Shown: in pieces, positions 32,871 to 42,475 of the stretch
Layout: each line of letters begins with the position of its first letter
Numbering within the stretch: the stretch's first letter is position 1
Made by a program: the position numbers and the translations under genes
Assembly: GCF_947179515.1 (NCBI RefSeq)
Contig: NC_067474.1
Coordinates: 86,622,824-86,686,823, forward strand
Direction: 5' to 3'
DNA: 64,000 nucleotides
Source of the DNA: Apodemus sylvaticus
Lineage: Eukaryota; Chordata; Mammalia; Rodentia; Muridae
The notes under the pieces: model-generated
The model's database searches: none
What the model saw: only the letters and a program-made list of their open reading frames with translations
What the model was told of the DNA's origin: nothing

Positions 32871-35800
32871 TTAATAATCACTTATTAGTGAGTGCATACC
32901 ATGATTCACCTTTTGAGTCTGGGTTACCTCACTTAGTATGATGTTCTCTAGCTCCATCCATTTGCCTAAGAATTTCATGAATTCATTGTTTCTAATGGCT
33001 GAATAGTACTCCATTGTGTAGATATACCACATTTTTTGCATCCACTCTTCTGTTGAGGGACACCTGGGTTCTTCCCAGCATCTGGCAATTATAAATAGGG
33101 CTGCTATGAACATAGTAGAGCATGTATCCTTATTACATGGTGGGGAATCCTCTGGATATATGCCCAGGAGTGGTATAGCAGGATCTTCTGGAAGTGAGGT
33201 GCCCAGTTTTCGGAGGAACCGCCAGACTGATTTCCAGAGTGGTTGTACCAATTTGCAACCCCACCAGCAGTGGAGGAGTGTTCCTCTTTCTCCACATCCT
33301 CTCCAACACCTGCTGTCTCCTGAATTTTTAATCTTAGCCATTCTGACTGGAGTAAGATGAAATCTTAGGGTTGTTTTGATTTGCATTTCCCTAATGACTA
33401 ATGAAGTTGAGCATTTTTTAAGATGCTTCTCTGCCATCCGAAGTTCTTCAGGTGAGAATTCTTTGTTTAACTCTGTACCCCATTTTTTAATAGGGTTGTT
33501 CCGGTTTTCTGGAGTCTAACTTCTTGAGTTCTTTATATATATTGGATATTAGCCCTCTATCTGATGTAGGATTGGTGAAGATCTTTTCCCAATTTGTTGG
33601 TTGCCGATCTGTCCTCTTGATGGTGTCCTTTGCCTTACAGAAACTCTGTAACCTTATGAGGTCCCATTTGTCAATTCTTGCTCTTAGAGCATACGCTATT
33701 GGTGTTCTGTTCAGAAACTTTCTCCCTGTACCGATGTCCTCAAGGGTCTTCCCCAGTTCTTTTCTATTAGCTTCAGAGTGTCTGGCTTTATGTGGAGGTC
33801 CTTGATCCATTTGGATTTGAGCTTAGTACAAGGAGACAAGGATGGATCAATTCACATTCTTCTGCATGCTGACCTCCAGTTGAACCAGCACCATTTGTTG
33901 AAAAGGCTATCTTTTTTCCATTGGATGTTTTCAGCCTCTTTGTCGAGGATCAAGTGGCCATAGGTGTGTGGGTTCATTTCTGGATCTTCAATCCTGTTCC
34001 ATTGATCCTCCTGCCTGTCACTGTACCAATACCATGCAGTTTTTAACACTATTGCTCTGTAGTATTGCTTGAGGTCAGGGATACTGATTCCCCCAGATTT
34101 TCTTTTGTTGCTGAGAATAGTTTTAGCTATCCTGGGTTTTTTGTTGTTCCAGATGAATTTGATAATTGCTCTTTCTAACTCTGTGAAGAATTGAGTTGGG
34201 ATTTTGATGGGTATTGCATTGAATCTGTATAGTTCTTTAGGCAAAATGGCCATTTTAACTATATTGATTCTACCGATCCATGAGCATGGGAGTTTTTCCC
34301 ATTTTTTGAGGTCTTCTTCCATTTCCTTCTTCAGAGTCTTGAAGTTCTTGTCATACAGATCTTTCACATGTTTGGTAAGAGTCACCCCAAGATACTTTAT
34401 ACTGTTTGTGGCTATTGTGAAGGGGGTCATTTCCCTAATTTCTTTCTCAGCCTGCTTATCCTTTGAGTATAGGAAGGCCACTGATTTGCTGGAGTTGATT
34501 TTATAACCTGCCACTTTGCTGAAGTTGTTTATCAGCTGTAGGAGCTCTCTAGTGGAGTTCTTTGGGTCACTTAGGTAGACGATCATGTCGTCTGCAAATA
34601 ATGATAGTTTGACTTCTTCCTTTCCAATTTGTATCCCTTTGACCTCCTTATGTTGTCGAATTGCCCGAGCTAGTACCTCAAGTACAATATTGAAAAGATA
34701 AGGAGAAAGGGGGCAGCCTTGTCTGGTCCCTGATTTCAGTGGGATTTTTTCAAGTTTCTCTCCATTTAGTTTGATGCTGGCTACCGGTTTGCTGTATATT
34801 GCTTTTACTATGTTTTGGTATGGGCCTTGAATTCCTGTTCTCTCCAAGACTTTAAGCATGAAGGGATGCTGAATTTTGTCAAATGCTTTTTCAGCATCCA
34901 ATGAAATGACCATGTGGTTTTGTTCTTTGAGTTTGTTTATGTAGTGGATTGTATTGATGGATTTCCGTATGTTGAACCAACCCTGCATTCCCGGGATAAA
35001 GCCTACTTGATCATGGTGGATGATCGTTTTGATGTGTTCTTGGATTCGGTTGGCAAGAATTTTATTGAGTATTTTTGCATCGATGTTCATAAGGGAAATT
35101 GGTCTGAAGTTCTCTTTCTTTGTTGGATCTTTGGGTGGCTTTGGTATCAGCGTAATTGTGGCTTCGTAGAAGGAATTGGGTAGTGTTCCTTCTGTTTCTA
35201 TTTTGTGGAATAGTTTGAAGAGTATTGGTGGTAACTCTTCTTTTGAAGGTCTGGTAGAATTCTGCACTGAAGCCATCTGGTCCTGTGCTTTTTTTGGTTG
35301 GAAGACTTTCTATGACTCCTTCTATTTCTTTAGGCATTATGGGACTGTTTAGATGGTCTAGTTGGTCCTGATTTAATTTTGGTATTTGGTATCTGTCAAG
35401 GAAATTGTCCATTTCCTCCAGATTCTCCAGTTGTATTGAGTACAGGCTCTTGTAGTAGGATCTGATGATTTTTTGGATTTCCTCAGTTTCCGTTGTTATA
35501 TCTCCCTTTTCATTTCTAAGTTTGTTAATTTGGATACTTTCTCTGTGCCCTTTGGTCAGTCTGGCTAAGGGTTTATCTGTCTTGTTGATTTTCTCAAAGA
35601 ACCAGCTCCTGGTTTTGTTGATTTTTTGTATGGTTCTCTTTGTTTCTACTTGATTGATTTCGGCCCTGAGTTTGATGATTTCCTGACTTCTACTCCTCCT
35701 GGGCGAAATAGCTTCTTTTTGTTCTAGGGCTTTCAGGTGTGTCATTAAGCTGGTAATGTATGCTCTCTCCATTTTCTTTTTGGAGGCACTCAGGGCTATG

Positions 35801-36696
35801 AGTTTTCCTCTTAGCACTGCCTTCATTGTGTCCCATAGATTTGGGTATGTTGTGTTTTCATTTTCATTATGTTCTAAAAAGTCTTTAATTTCTTTCTTTA
35901 TTTCTTCCTTGACCAAGGTATCATTGAGTAGAGTATTGTTTAGTTTCCACGTGTATGTGGGTTTTCTGTTGTTTCTGTTGCTATTGAAGATCACTTTTAC
36001 TCCATAGTGATCAGATAGGAGGCATGGGATTAGTTCTATCTTCTTATATTTGTTGAGGTCTGTCTTGTGACTAATTATATGGTCGATTTTGGAGAAGGTA
36101 CCATGAGGTGCTGAGAAAAAGGTATATTCTTTTGTTTTAGGATAGAATGTTCTATATATATCTGTTAAATCTAATTGGTCCAAAGCTTCAATTAGTTTCA
36201 TTGGGTCCCTGTTTAGTTTCTGTTTTCCTGATTGGTTCATTGAGGAAAGTGCAGTGTTGAAGTCACCCACAATTATTGTGTTAGGTGCAATGTGTGCTTT
36301 TAGTTTTAATAAAGTTTCTTTTACGAAAGAGGGTGCCCTTGCATTTGGGGCATAGATGTTCAGGATTGACAGTTCTTCTTTTTGTATTTTTCCTTTGACC
36401 AGCAAGAAGTGTCCCTCAGGGTCCCTTTTGATGACTTTGGGTTGAAAGTCAATTTTATCTGATATTAAAATGGCTACTCCCGCTTGTTTCCTGAGACCAT
36501 TTGCTTGTAAAATTGTCTTCCAGCCTTTTACTCTAAGGTAGTGTTTGTCTTTGATCCTGAGGTGTGTTTCCTGTAAGCAGCAAAATGTAGGGTCCTGTTT
36601 ACGTATCCAGTCAGTTAGTCTGTGTCTTTTTATTGGGGCATTAAGTCCATTGATGTTAAGAGACATTAAGGAATAGTGATTGTTACTTCCTATCAT
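32871..36696 (-). pseudogene. L1 ORF2 (endonuclease-reverse transcriptase), broken
   Basis: ORF2 encodes the APE-like endonuclease and reverse transcriptase needed for L1 target-primed reverse transcription. From the start ([19 protein letters not shown]) the endonuclease motifs QETH, GDFNT and LSDHYG are readable. The RT motif FADD lies near 34,590-34,604. The C-terminal cysteine region '[16 protein letters not shown]' and the end LISDY are present. Breaks seen by comparing reading frames and the sister copy at 42,718: a frameshift near 35,240; CGA-to-TGA at 33,852-33,854 (a CpG-decay stop); a 1-bp loss near 33,760; and a 1-bp gain near 33,501. The protein would be non-functional. Confidence 0.95.
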
Positions 36697-36755
36697 TTTT
36701 GACGTTATTTTTTAAATTTGAATGCTTATCTTCTTTTGGGTTTGATGAAAGGTTA

Positions 36756-37942
36756 CTATCTTGCTTTTTCCAGGGTGAAGTTTCCCTTCTTGCATTGGTG
36801 TTGTCCTCCTATTATCCTTTTTAGGGCCGGGTTTGTGGATAGATATTGGGTAAACTTGGTTTTGTCATGAAATATCTTAGTTTCTCCATCTATGGTGATT
36901 GAGAGTTTTGCTGGATATAGTAGTTTTGGTTGGCATTTGTGTTCTCTTAGAGTCTGCATGAGATCTGCCCAGGACCTTCTAGCCTTCATAGTCTCAGGTG
37001 AAAAGTCTGCTGTGATTCTGATAGGTCTTCCTTTATATGTTACTTGGCCTTTTTCTCTTACTGCCTTTAGTAGTCTTTCTTTGTTTAGAACATTTGGTGT
37101 TTTGATTATTATGTGACGGGAAGTATTTCTGTTCTGGTCCAGTCTGTTTGGAGTTCTGTAGGCTTCTTTTATATTCATGGGCATCTCTCTCTTTAGGTTA
37201 GGGAAGTTTTCTTCCATAATTTTATTGAAGATATTTGCTGGCCCTTTAAGTTGTAAATCTTCACTCTCATCTATGCCTATAATCCTTAGGTTTGGTCTTC
37301 TCATTGTGTCCTGGATTTCCTGGATATTTTGGGTTACAAGCTTTTTGCATTTTGCATTTTCTTTAACTGTTGAGTCCATGGTTTCTATGGAATCTTCAGC
37401 AACTGAGATTCTTTCTTCTATCTCTTGTATTCTGTTGTTGATGTTTGCATCTCTGTCCCCCGATTTCTTCCCAAGGCTTTCTATTTCCAAAGTTGTCTCC
37501 CTTTGAGTTTTCTTAGTTGTTTCTACTTCTGATTGCTTAGCTCCTTCACTTGCATGTTTGTGTTTTCCTGTAATTCTTTAAGAGATTTTTGTGTTTCCTT
37601 TTTCATGACCTCAGCCTGTTGACCAAAGTTCTCCTGTATTTCTTTAAGTGTTTTTTGCATTTCCTTCTTGTTGGTTTTTGTATTCTCCTGGATTTCTTTC
37701 AATGATTTTTGCGTTTCCCTTGCAAGGGCTTCTAACTTTTGATCCATTTTCTCCTGAATTTCTTTAAGTATGTCCTTCATGTGTTCCTGTACCAGCATCA
37801 TGACCAGTGATTTTAAATCCAAATCTTGTTTTTCTGGTGTGATGGGGTATCCAGGACATGTTGGTAGAGGAGAATTGGGTTCAGATGTTGCCATATTGCC
37901 TTGATTTCTGTTAGTGACATTCCTGCGTTTGCCTTTTGCCAT
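36756..37942 (-). pseudogene. L1 ORF1 (RNA-binding coiled-coil protein), frameshifted
   Basis: ORF1 encodes the trimeric nucleic-acid chaperone of the L1 ribonucleoprotein. The N-terminal part (37,523-37,942, start MAKGKRRNVTNRNQG) shows a repetitive coiled coil in which 'KSLKEIQENT'-type units recur four or five times. The C-terminal part (36,756-37,490) contains the RRM/CTD region (RPNLRIIGIDESED, REKGQVTYKGRPIRITADFS). The two halves are in different frames, so an indel lies at about 37,500-37,545. The length without the break (about 390 codons) is usual for mouse ORF1. Confidence 0.95.
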
Positions 37943-39121
37943 CTAGCTCTCACTGGTGTTAGTTTGTCTTGTCAGTGCTGGACTCACCAGTGCAAGCTGC
38001 CCCTTCCCAGTTGGCCTCTGGTGCACAGCTTACCTCCTGCACTGCTTGTAGACAGGGTGCTGCTGCCCAGGCTGTTCAGATCCCAAAGCAGGCACCCGAA
38101 GGCTCCCGCTGGGGCCCGCTGGATTCACTGGAGCACACTGACTTCTCCCAGCTGGCCTCCCAGAAGCCCAGCTAGCCACTTGCAGGACTTGGAGATGTGG
38201 TGCTGCCGCCCAGGCTGATCTGGATCCGGAAGTGGAGGGAGTAGAGCTGAGGGCTTCTGCCTGAGGCCTTGCCCCAGATTGTGTCTGTGGAGCTGATGGA
38301 GCCCGTGTGCACCCCCAGGGAGTGCCGATGGTGTATGCTGCTGTGATCTCCCCTGTGTTCCGCTCACTCCGCTGGGCAGCCGATCTGCCAACCGGGCTGT
38401 CGCACACAAGGTTAGCCTGGCCGCCCAGTCCCTGAGTCCAGGCAAAAGCCTGGGAGACCAAGGTCCGAGCAAAGTTCCCCTAGGGCTATGACTGTTAATT
38501 GGGTCTGCCAGGTGACTAGGATGGCGGGCATGAAAGCGCTGGGAGAGTCTGCTGTGCTAACAATCCCCTGGGCGGGTTGACTCACAGATGGCCCACCAAG
38601 CCGCCCAGTCCTTGGGGTCAGTCCTGTGCCTTTTGGGGCCTAGACCCTTGCTTTGTTAGCCTCAGGCTATGCCTGTTACAGGTCTGCCCGCCAGAGCTCT
38701 CTGTCGTCCTGCAGGCAAAATGGCGGCGGCGCGCGCAGGCCTGGGCAAAAAACCCCCTGGCTGGGTTGGCACCCCGATGGCCCCCGACCAGCCCAGGGCC
38801 TGGGTGCAGGCCAACGCCCGTCGGGCTCAGACCACCGCGGTGTTGACCTCGGATTATGTTTGTGTACCTCAGTCTGTCCGATTCCCGGAGTCCGGAACCA
38901 AGATGGAAGCACCTCTCCTGACTGGTGGGAGGCCGAGTTCTGAAGTGGCCTCCGTGCAGGAAAGGCACAGCACAACTGCAGCTGCTTGCTGCCCGGCTGG
39001 TCAGCGAAGGTCAGTGGTCGTGGGCGCAGGGCCTAACTGGTCCCTGTGTCGCCCTGGCTCCACTGCTGATGGCCCTTCAGCTGGACCAGCTACTGCTGCA
39101 CTGCCGCCGCCGCCGCCGCCG
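37943..39121 (-). promoter_or_regulatory. L1 5' UTR / internal promoter, CpG-rich
   Basis: A 1.18-kb GC- and CpG-rich segment upstream of ORF1, ending in a (CCG)n tract at 39,103-39,120. 'ggactgggcgg' (element strand) occurs near 38,590-38,610 and again near 38,425-38,440, but clear full-length monomers are not evident. As in other mouse L1s it should hold the RNA polymerase II promoter. Activity is not shown. It is the most CpG-dense DNA of the window. Confidence 0.8.
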
Positions 39122-39137
39122 GATTGTAATCATCATT
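39122..39137. repeat. Target-site duplication, 5' side of full-length L1
   Basis: 'gattgtaatcatcatt', identical to 32,610-32,625. Confidence 0.97.
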
Positions 39138-39494
39138 AATCTTGCAACAACATTTTGTGCCCTTGATGTAATAATAAGCTTTCCCCAAGAATTAACCTGA
39201 GCATTCAAGTAGAAGAAGAGCATGAAGAGACAGGGTTAACTGCTTATGGAATGGAGATAATGATGTGTAGCAACATCTTCCAAAGTGAAATATTTCCTCC
39301 CAGAGGCTCAAAAGGAAAAGGAAGTTCCTAAAATTAACAAGATTAGTAGATAGGTCTCTCTACCATGGTTCGAGAAGCAGCAAGTAACTCTGTGGTGATG
39401 ACTTTCTCACTAGCTTTTCTTAAGCTTATGTTTTTGGCATCTTTTGACAAAGATGCTAATTAACTTTGAATTTACAGACTCATGTTTGAGTCAA
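39138..39494. other. Unassigned
   Basis: Unique-looking sequence between the full-length L1 and the old L1. Nothing recognised. Confidence 0.5.
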
Positions 39495-39629
39495 CTTTGT
39501 TTTCTTTGGTCTACATGTCTGTGCTTGTGCTATATTGTTTTTCTTAATATTATTTCAGTAGTGATCTTAAGATCTAGAATAGTAATTCCTCCAGCATTAT
39601 TTGTTGTTGTTATTTATTTGTTTTGTTCA

Positions 39630-39632
<3 letters not shown>

Positions 39633-39672
<40 letters not shown>
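39633..39672. repeat. (T)40 tract inside L1
   Basis: 40 T between 'gttcagga' and 'ggctacctagg'. The related L1 sequence has only a short T run here. Confidence 0.97.
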
Positions 39673-39673
<1 letters not shown>

Positions 39674-41169
39674 GCTACCTAGGCTCTTTTGTGGTTCCCT
39701 GTGAAGTTTTAGATAATTTCTTCTATTGCTGTGAAAATGAGATGGGGATTTTTATTGGGATTTCATTTAACCTGTAAATCACTTTTGGTAAACATGACCA
39801 TTTTCACAATATTAAACCTATTAGTCATGGGATTGATTTTTCATTTTCAAAACATGGGATTTGTTGTTCCATTTTCTATCTCTTTCTTTAAAAGCTTAAA
39901 GTTTGCATTGTAAAAGTCTTTCACTTCCTCAGTTAAGTTTATTATTAGATATTTCATATTTCTTGTGGCTTTTTAAAATGGGAGTGTGACTATAAATGTT
40001 TTCCATACTTTTGTTCCTGTTCTGTAAAAAAGCTATTGGTTTGTGCTTGTTTATTCTATATCTTGCCACATTGCTGAATTTATTTATTGTATCTAGAAAA
40101 TTTCCACTAGAATTTTCAGGTTCTCTATTATATAGTATAATGTCATCTGCACTTTTGTTATGGGTCTGTTTGGTTGTTAACTTCTTTACTTAAATTTGGT
40201 GGTTTGGCTAAATGTAGAAATTCATTAATTTCTTTTAGATTTTCCAGCTTCATGGAGTAAAGATTTTAAAAATATTTCCTTATAATATTCTGAATTTCTT
40301 TGTTTGTGTTTAATGTTCCACTGTTCATTTCTGATTCTGTTCATTCATGCCCCCTTTTCTTTCTTTTGGTGAGTTGTACCACAAGTCTGTCAATCATTTT
40401 TATCTTCTCAAGAACCAGCTCTTAGATTAGCTGATTCTTTGCATTTTATTTGTTGTATCTATTTCATTTATTTCCGATCTGATTTTCATTCTTTTGTTGG
40501 CTGGCTTCAGATTTGATTTGATCTTGCTTTTGCAACATTTTCAGTTTGATCATTAAGTCATTTTTTATGCTTTTTCTGATTTTTTTTTAAAAAATATATG
40601 CACTTGAAGCTATCAATCCCTTCTAGGACTGTGTTCAGTGTATCACAGAACTTCTGACTTCTGTTGTATTTCCACTAAAACCTTTTTTCATTTGGCCCTG
40701 GGCTTGTTTTATTTTTTGTTTGTTTGTTTGGTTGATTTTTTTTGGAGACTTTTAATGACTGCTTCTATTTCTGTCAGGATTATAGGACTATTTAGATAGT
40801 TTACTTAATCTTGATTTAATTTTGGCAAGTGGAATCTGCCTAGAAAAATCATCCTTTTCCTTTAGATTTTAAAGTTAGGGGAGTACAGGCTTTTGAAGTA
40901 AGATCTAATGATGCTTTGAATTGCTGTAGTGTCCATCCTTATGTTTGCCTTTTCATTTCTGACTTTGTGATTTTGGGTACAGTCTCTCTGCCATTTAGCT
41001 AGGTTGGCCAAAGATTTGTCTATATTGTTGAATTTTCTCAAAAATCAACTCTTTGTTTTGCTTTGTTCATCCTTTGTATTATTTTCTTTGTTTCTAATTC
41101 ATTAATTTCAGCCCTGAGCTTGACTTTTTCATGCCATCTAGTTCTCTACTCCTATCTCCTATTAGGTGT

Positions 41170-41665
41170 CTTCTTCTTCTTCTTCTTCTTCTTCTTCTTC
41201 TTCTTCTTCTTCTTCTTCTTCTTCTTCTTCTTCTTCTTCTTCTTCTTCTTCTTCTTCTTCTTCCTCCTCCTCCTCCTCCTCCTCCTCCTCCCCCTCCCCT
41301 TCTTCCCCCTCCCTCTCCTCCTCGTCCTCCGTCTTCTTCTTCTTCTTCTTCTTCTTCTTCTTCTTCTTCTTCTTCTTCTTCTTCTTCTTCTTCTTCTTCT
41401 TCTTCTTCTTCTTCTTCTTCTTCCTCTTCCTCTTCCTCCTCCTCCTCTTCTTCTTCTTCTTCTTCTTCTTCTTCTTCTTCTTCTTCTTCTTCTTCTTCTT
41501 CTTCTTCTTCTTCTTCTTCTTCTTCTTCTTCTTCTTCTTCTTCTTCTTCATCTTCTTCTTCTTCATCTTCTTCATCTTCTTCTTCTTCCTCTTCCTCTTC
41601 CTCCTCCTTCTTCCTCTGCTCCTTCTGTTTCTACTCCTTCTGCTTCTTCTTCCTCCTCCTGCTGT
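41170..41665. repeat. Large TTC/CCT trinucleotide microsatellite
   Basis: About 500 bp of pyrimidine-only repeat. Pure TTC blocks span 41,170-41,262 (31 units), 41,333-41,422 (30 units) and about 41,446-41,549 (about 34 units), separated by CCT-rich blocks and ending in TCA/TCC variants. It lies at the T-rich 'cttctttttgttctag' position of L1 ORF2 (compare 35,711-35,727). The poly-Leu, Phe, Ser, Lys and Glu open frames here are artefacts. Confidence 0.98.
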
Positions 41666-42475
41666 TCTTTCTAGAGCTTTCAGGTGTACTTTTAAATTGT
41701 TAGTATGGCAACTCTACATTTTTTTTTTTTAATGAAGGCACTTAGTGCTATGAACATTCTTCTTAGCACTTTGCTTTCCTTTTGTCCCATGAGTGTGGGT
41801 ATGTTGCGAGTTCATTTTCATTGAATTTTAGAAGGTCTTCAAAGCTTCCCTGACTCAATGATCATTGAGTAGAGAGTTCTTCAGTTTCCATAAGTTTATA
41901 GGCTTTCTATTGTTGTTGAAATACAGCTTTAATCTGTGGTGTTCTGATTAGATGCAAGGGGTTATTTAAATTTTCTTGTATCTGTTGAGCCTTTATTACT
42001 GAGTATATGGTCAGTTTTGGAGGAGGTTCCAAGAGGTGCTTAGAAGAAGATATAATCTTTTGTGTTTGAGTGAAATGTTCTGTATCTATTTTAGGTCTGT
42101 TTGATTCATAACCTCTGTTAACTTCATTATTTCTTTGTTTTCTGTCTCAGTGATCTATCTTTTGGTGAGAGTGGAGTGTTGAAGTCTATCACTATTAATA
42201 TGTAGAGCTTGATGTACAATTTAAGCTTTAGTGATGCTTTTATGAGTGTGGATACCTTTGCATTTGGGGCATTTGGGGGCATAGAGATGTCAACTTGGTG
42301 AATTTTTCCTTTTATGATTATATAGTATCCTTCTATATCTCATTTGATTCATTTTGTTTAAATGTCTATTTTATTACATATTATAATGGCTACTCCTGAT
42401 TGTTTCTTGAGTCTCTTTTGAATTTTCTAGTAGAGCTATTGGGAGTTTTCTTTTTTTTTTTTCTTTTTTTTTTTA

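Larger units (their letters stand above)
32626..39121 (-). mobile_element. Full-length L1 retrotransposon, antisense, inactive
   Basis: A 6.5-kb element with 5' UTR (39,121-37,943), ORF1 (37,942-36,756), a roughly 60-bp spacer, ORF2 (36,696-32,871) and 3' UTR (32,870-32,632). The poly(A) is only about 6-8 nt. It is bounded by a perfect 16-bp target-site duplication, so it arose by target-primed reverse transcription in unique DNA. The 3' UTR is purine-rich on the element strand. ORF1 carries one frameshift and ORF2 several breaks, so it cannot be autonomous. High similarity to 42,476-44,928 indicates a fairly young family. The promoter points left, toward Kdm4c, antisense to it. Confidence 0.97.
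39495..42440 (-). mobile_element. Old L1 ORF2, antisense
   Basis: Diverged antisense ORF2 runs from RT downstream sequence (39,720-40,200) through the central region to the endonuclease part (41,680-42,430; 'cctttgcatttggggcat', 'ataatggctactcctgattg'). It is interrupted by a T40 tract, the TTC-rich array and, at its right side, the young L1 at 42,476. Short ORFs in this region are remnants or artefacts. Confidence 0.8.

Noticed and set aside
38030..39139. Several overlapping Pro/Ala/Arg-rich frames on both strands
   Set aside because: GC-rich L1 5' UTR gives chance open frames; no family features are seen.
41063..41732. Long open frames of poly-Leu, poly-Phe, poly-Ser, poly-Lys/Glu
   Set aside because: They are translations of the TTC/CCT microsatellite in several frames and have no gene context.
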